From NCBI RefSeq assembly GCF_023184515.1, contig NZ_JAAHBP010000005.1:1-64000 (forward strand): a stretch of 64,000 bases of DNA. The letters are read 5' to 3'. The DNA comes from Streptomyces sp. D2-8 (GTDB taxonomy: Bacteria > Actinomycetota > Actinomycetes > Streptomycetales > Streptomycetaceae). A model generated the notes under the pieces. That model was given only the letters and a program-made list of their open reading frames with translations, had not been told where the DNA came from and did not search any database. A program made the translations under genes and the position numbers. Shown in pieces: positions 60,536 to 64,000 of the stretch (position 1 is the stretch's first letter; each line of letters starts with the position of its first letter).

Positions 60536-61540
60536 ATGTCCGAAGCACCTTCGCCGCACGTCCGGCGCTCACGCCGCGTTGCGCTGATCGCTGTTGTCTC
60601 CTGCGTGGCGGTGGCTGGGGGAATCGGAGCCTGGCTTCTTCTCGGCTCCGACGCAAATCCAGGGAGCTGCGAAGAACTGCTGAAGGACAAGCGCGTCCAT
60701 GAGGCGTTGGGCGGTAACTACAAGGCCGGCCTGAGTTGTTCCGAGTTGGGGACGGCGGTCAGGAAGGCCACTGTGGGGTCCACGGCGGGGCAGCACTCGC
60801 TTCCGCAGGCTCAGGCCATGAAAGATGTGCTCATGGCCGTCGAGGACAGCCTGGAGACCACGGGTGGTGGCCTCGACCCGATCCTGCGCCCGCCTCTCGC
60901 CGAGTCGCTGGCGGACTACGCAGCGGACACCGATGCCATTCTGGGCATCGGAGACGCCGAGTACGTCAGCAACAGCTCCTATTCCAAGCCGGCTTGGGAG
61001 GACGCCGACGGCGTTCACATGGCCGTGCCGCGTACCTCGCTCCTCCGTACCGTGAGGGCGGTCTCGGAAGACCCCACGGCGTACACCACACTGCGAATCG
61101 CGGCGACTCGTCATGCCGCCGAAGGGCTTGCCGCCGTGGAACGCGGCGCCGATGGCGCCGAACTGACCGCACCACCGGCGCGAATCGCCCGCACGCTCGG
61201 CACCCTGGACGCTGTGGCCGCCGATACCCGGCGGGACCTAGGTGAGAACCAGGCGGCCCAGTGGGAACGCGACGTCTTCGAGGGGCTGACGGAGAAGACT
61301 CCCGAGTCGCCCTCCTACTCGAAGAACCCCGTGGACCACCTTGTTGATTCATGGCGGCGAACCTTGTCGGCGGATGGTGCCGGGAACAGCGCCACCGCTC
61401 TTGAAGAGCAGAGCGCCGACATGGTCAGCGCTTGGGGGAAGGCCCTGGGGCTGGACAGCACAGTGCAGAACTCGCTGCGGGAGGACTCGCTCGACGATTC
61501 CTATCACGCACGCAGTGACGCACTCCGTGAACTCGAGTGA
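60536..61540 (+). CDS. Membrane-anchored protein related to the C-terminal part of the preceding gene
   Basis: A 334-residue protein with one N-terminal membrane helix (about 14-36, VALIAVVSCVAVAGGIGAWL) and an external domain. The stretch LAESLADYAADTDAILGI followed by MAVPRTSLLRTVRAVSEDPT parallels LANALAGYTNDTHEILGG and MAVSQKDLVQVMRGFSEDPD in the pseudogene just upstream. They therefore share a domain, possibly by duplication. Function unknown; it may belong to the same secretion or toxin-like module. Confidence 0.8.
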   Translation: MSEAPSPHVRRSRRVALIAVVSCVAVAGGIGAWLLLGSDANPGSCEELLKDKRVHEALGGNYKAGLSCSELGTAVRKATVGSTAGQHSLPQAQAMKDVLMAVEDSLETTGGGLDPILRPPLAESLADYAADTDAILGIGDAEYVSNSSYSKPAWEDADGVHMAVPRTSLLRTVRAVSEDPTAYTTLRIAATRHAAEGLAAVERGADGAELTAPPARIARTLGTLDAVAADTRRDLGENQAAQWERDVFEGLTEKTPESPSYSKNPVDHLVDSWRRTLSADGAGNSATALEEQSADMVSAWGKALGLDSTVQNSLREDSLDDSYHARSDALRELE

Positions 61541-61643
61541 GACAGGCTTCCGGCGGACGTACGACGACACGACGGACTACCCCCATCCATTGTCCTGGCC
61601 GACCCCCTGACCGGGGACACCCCACACACCGAGGACACGACAC

Positions 61644-62291
61644 GTGACACACCCACGACCCCGGCTGATGATCGCAGCCGCTCTGACCGCGGCTGCCCTG
61701 GTGACCGGCTGCCAGAGTGACAGCGGCGCGGCGCCACTGAGCCTGAACGGCCTGACCGAGACCGCCGACGGTGTGCCGGAGGACGGGGCGAAAACTTGCC
61801 CACTGCCCTACGACATGACCGAGGCAGCGAAGGCCGTGGGCCTGGACGCGGAAGCCGGCCCCGGGTCGGTGCAGGAGGATGACACGCCCGTCGCCACGAC
61901 CGCGGGCGGAAAGCGTGCCAAAGCCGGTGACGGACTGGCCGCGAACCCAGGTGCCCTGGTGAGCTGCACGTTCCACATCGGCCAGGAGGACATTAACGTG
62001 CACACCGTCGCAACCCGCGAGCGGCATGCGATCTACCAGCTGACACCGGTGGTCTCGTCGCTGGCCGCCGTATCTGCATCCGACGCGGTCAGCTACGTCG
62101 AGAAGGCCGGCGCAGCCGAGGTGGGAGAGGTGGTCATCACGGACAGCGGCAATGTCGCCGCCGTACGCCTGAAACTCGACGGCGACGGAGACGCCGCCCT
62201 CCTGGTCGGTGCCGGGCAGGAGGGAACCGCATCGCTGGACCGGAAGCAGATCAGCGACCTCACCGAAGCGCTCGTGGAACAGGTTCAGTAG
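61644..62291 (+). CDS. Putative lipoprotein
   Basis: A 215-residue exported lipoprotein. The signal region MTHPRPRLMIAAALTAAALV ends in lipobox LVTGC. The mature part has two further cysteines (KTCPLPYDMTEAAKAVG and LVSCTFHIGQEDINV) that could form a disulfide. No catalytic motif recognised. It starts with GTG and lies 103 bases after the membrane protein gene. Similar lipoproteins often accompany DUF6571-type loci in Streptomyces. Confidence 0.82.
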   Translation: MTHPRPRLMIAAALTAAALVTGCQSDSGAAPLSLNGLTETADGVPEDGAKTCPLPYDMTEAAKAVGLDAEAGPGSVQEDDTPVATTAGGKRAKAGDGLAANPGALVSCTFHIGQEDINVHTVATRERHAIYQLTPVVSSLAAVSASDAVSYVEKAGAAEVGEVVITDSGNVAAVRLKLDGDGDAALLVGAGQEGTASLDRKQISDLTEALVEQVQ

Positions 62292-62360
62292 ACCGGGATC
62301 GTTCCCGTGGCCGTCTCGCCGCTCTGGCGGCCGTCCAGCCACGGCGTTCGCGCCTGCTCG

Positions 62361-62626
62361 TCAGTGCGCGCCAGGCCGCGCTGCCGCGCGGGCCTTCGCT
62401 GTTCCACCCCGGGTGGGTGGTCGGCCGACTTCGGCTGCGTCACCGTCCAGGGCGTAGACCGTCCCTGGTCGCGGATGCCGCGGGACGGCCGGTCCGTCCG
62501 CGAGGCGGATCAACTCGCCGTCCGCGTCGGTGTCCGGTGCCACATTTCATGGACGGCGGTGTGCGCGTGCGTGAACCAGCGGTCAGGAACCGGCACCACG
62601 ATCATCGAGTGGCTGATGCGGACCAT
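62361..62626 (-). pseudogene. Possible frameshifted small gene
   Basis: One frame gives MVRISHSMIVVPVPDRWFTH followed by AHTAVHEM; a shift near 62543 leads into APDTDADGELIRLADGPAVP and PGTVYALDGDAAEV ending at 62361. Each half has protein-like composition and they join naturally, so a broken or mis-sequenced gene is plausible. No family recognised. Confidence 0.35.
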
Positions 62627-62856
62627 GGCGTCAGGCCGCCTCGGCGTGTGCCTCGACGTTCTCGATGCCGGCGTCCGGCCCGGGTCCAGCGGACGTACAG
62701 CCCGCCGGCTATGAGCAGGGTCGCGGCCGGAGAGAGCATCGGCCAGCCACGCAGCAGGTTGACCGCGAGGGTGACGGTGACGGCCACGGCGGCGAGGGCG
62801 TTGATCCAGGTCAGGGCCGTCTTGCGACGCGATGACGTCCTGGTCTCTGCCGTCAT
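62602..62856 (-). CDS. Small two-helix membrane protein
   Basis: 84 residues. Basic start TAETRTSSRRK, helix 1 ALAAVAVTVTLAVNLL, helix 2 MLSPAATLLIAGGLYV, and an Arg-rich tail. The composition fits a small actinobacterial membrane protein. The tail may be shifted by an indel, since the region around it shows other broken frames. No function assigned. Confidence 0.5.
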   Translation of the reverse strand: MTAETRTSSRRKTALTWINALAAVAVTVTLAVNLLRGWPMLSPAATLLIAGGLYVRWTRAGRRHRERRGTRRGGLTPWSASATR

Positions 62857-63359
62857 GGCGGGCGGCGGTACGACACGAACGCCGCACCGTCCTCGCGTGG
62901 CGCGACTGCCCTCCCGATACCGCCGGATTCTGCTCCCGCTGGTGGGCCTGCGGCGGCGGCTGAGCTCTGATCGGCCTGCGGGAGGAGCGGGTGTCGTGTT
63001 CCGCTACCGCACAACCGTTGGACACGACCGGTTGTCTTCTCCGTGGAAGCCACGTGGACCAAGGGAACCGATGATCACACTCCGGCAAGCCCGGACGACG
63101 CGACGATGTTCTATCGTCTCCAGACGGCGTCCTGGGCCGGTCCGCGGACCCGTCAGCTGCCGGAGGGTGCGCGGCGACGGCTCCCCGGGCGGTACCGAGG
63201 GCCCACAGCATGCGATGGCGCGAGGTGCTGGGTGCACTCGCACCGGGCCGGACGCCGCGTTCTTCGCCGTCCGCGATCGGCTTGCCCTTCGGTGTGGCAT
63301 GGTCGTCCGTCCGATCGATGAGATCCAGCGGCATGCCCGTCTGTACGGAGGCATGCGGG
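62857..63359. other. 503 bases without a recognisable gene
   Basis: Several overlapping frames are open on both strands but none has a credible start, domain or consistent third-position bias. It looks like eroded coding sequence between small or broken genes. Confidence 0.5.
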
Positions 63360-63626
63360 ATGGCTGACCGTCATCGCAGGTCCGACCACGCGCCCGCCCC
63401 GATGTGCCTGTACGGCCACGGCATGAGGTCCATCGGCAGCACGACCTCGGCTGGAGCGGTCGCTACGGAGGGCGGGGATCCGAGCGTGAACGCGTTCTTC
63501 TGTCGGGTGTGTGACGTGACCGAGCCGCTGATGCGGCGCGCCGACCTGCTTTCCCAACTCCTGTCGGTGGGGCGCGCACACGATCAGGCAGAGGACATGG
63601 AGAGTCGTCCGGCCGACCACCGGTAG
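63360..63626 (+). CDS. Hypothetical small Cys/His protein
   Basis: 88 residues from ATG 63360 (ggaggcatgcggg just upstream). It has CLYGHGM and, 30 residues later, FFCRVCDVTEPLMRR, a spacing that could bind one metal. No family recognised. The region is degraded on both sides, so it may not be expressed. Confidence 0.35.
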   Translation: MADRHRRSDHAPAPMCLYGHGMRSIGSTTSAGAVATEGGDPSVNAFFCRVCDVTEPLMRRADLLSQLLSVGRAHDQAEDMESRPADHR

Positions 63627-63724
63627 GCGGGGGCCAAGGACAGTACCTCTGGCGCCTGGGGCTAACGTCCCTCTGCGGGAGTGGGCTCGCCCCACCAGCG
63701 TTCGGACCGGAGAGGAGACTCTGC

Positions 63725-64000
63725 GTGGCTGCTGACTCGGTGTCCCGCCTCGCAGTGGGGAGTCCGGCGGAGTTGACGTGGGGGCGGCTGCTGTCCTCGT
63801 GACAGCTGGACGTGCCCGCACTGCTGCTGGTCGCTGCCCTGGGACGCGCTCTACGTCTGGGGCGTGCTCCGGCTGCGCCGGCGCGGTGAGCGCTGGCCCC
63901 TCCCCCGCGTCGCGGCGTTCGTGCTGCCAGGGCTGAGTGGGCTGGTGGTGGCCACGATGTCGGCGCTCGCCGTGTACGACCACGTACTTGTTCTGGCCGG
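63725..64000 (+). pseudogene. ctaG: Broken CtaG-type cytochrome c oxidase assembly protein gene (5' part)
   Basis: From GTG 63725 (site ggagaggag upstream) the frame reads VAADSVSRLAVGSPAELTWG-RLLSS, then TGA at 63800 where the family has Trp. It continues as QLDVPALLLVAALG. A second lesion near 63842 shifts frame to ALYVWGVLRLRRRGERWPLP, RVAAFVLPGLSGLVV and MSALAVYDHVL. These resemble the first membrane helices of actinobacterial CtaG/caa3 assembly proteins. One nonsense change plus one indel in 120 bases indicates a pseudogene; the rest is beyond the window. Confidence 0.7.

Overview
The window is high-GC actinobacterial DNA, almost certainly a Streptomyces chromosome. The coding bias is strong GC3, GTG starts are frequent, and many genes overlap by 4 bases (ATGA/GTGA). 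It carries gamma-butyrolactone receptor and AfsA genes, a SARP regulator with a TTA codon, and a perfect 14-bp parS site (4360-4373). The parS site, several DnaA-box-like sequences and the conserved bkd/moeA neighbourhood suggest the chromosome core, not far from oriC. I see no rRNA, tRNA, insertion sequence or CRISPR array.

Layout. (1) 0.2-22.8 kb is mostly core: quinone oxidoreductase, DrrAB-type exporter, K+ channel, moeA/mobA, the bkdABC branched-chain 2-oxoacid dehydrogenase operon with its Lrp regulator, a TetR/3-hydroxyacyl-CoA dehydrogenase pair opposite paaN, an RNA methyltransferase, an HTTM/DUF5819 pair, an acyl-CoA dehydrogenase, rhodanese, a J-domain protein and a DUF2252 protein. 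(2) 22.9-28.0 kb is a signalling island: two gamma-butyrolactone-receptor-type TetR genes, an AfsA-family synthase with an unusual repeat-rich N-terminus, an NAD-dependent epimerase-like reductase and a cytochrome P450. (3) 28.1-33.4 kb is a two-component system opposite an ABC exporter whose ATPase gene is frameshifted. (4) 33.4-37.5 kb holds an HxlR regulator, an aldo/keto reductase, an MFS pump and an XRE regulator. (5) 37.6-55.7 kb is a biosynthetic region. A secreted cupin is coupled to a ketosynthase-III-like protein, followed by a SARP regulator with a TTA codon, MarR, thioesterase, MFS pump and aldo/keto reductase. Then comes a compact nine-gene operon: AfsA-like, KSIII-like, ACP, FabF-type KS, FabG, KASIII, SDR, FAD hydroxylase, HAD phosphatase. 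An oxidoreductase, a metallo-beta-lactamase-fold protein and a zinc-type dehydrogenase follow. (6) 56-64 kb has secreted and lipid-anchored proteins, an amidase-domain protein and a type-VII-secretion-like locus with a decayed DUF6571-like gene. A broken ctaG-like gene is at the very end.

How the parts may work together. The bkd genes supply branched acyl-CoA starters. The epimerase/P450/AfsA set would make a diffusible lactone or butenolide, sensed by the two receptors, and ARE-like sites lie at these promoters. The signal synthase (codon 7, if its start is right) and the SARP activator (codon 32) each carry a TTA codon, so both would depend on the bldA tRNA. The most unusual element is the nine-gene operon. 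It combines its own ACP and priming and elongating ketosynthases with an AfsA-family double-hotdog protein and a HAD phosphatase. That is close to what a dedicated butenolide/butanolide or short reduced acyl-chain assembly line would need. The product cannot be read from the sequence.
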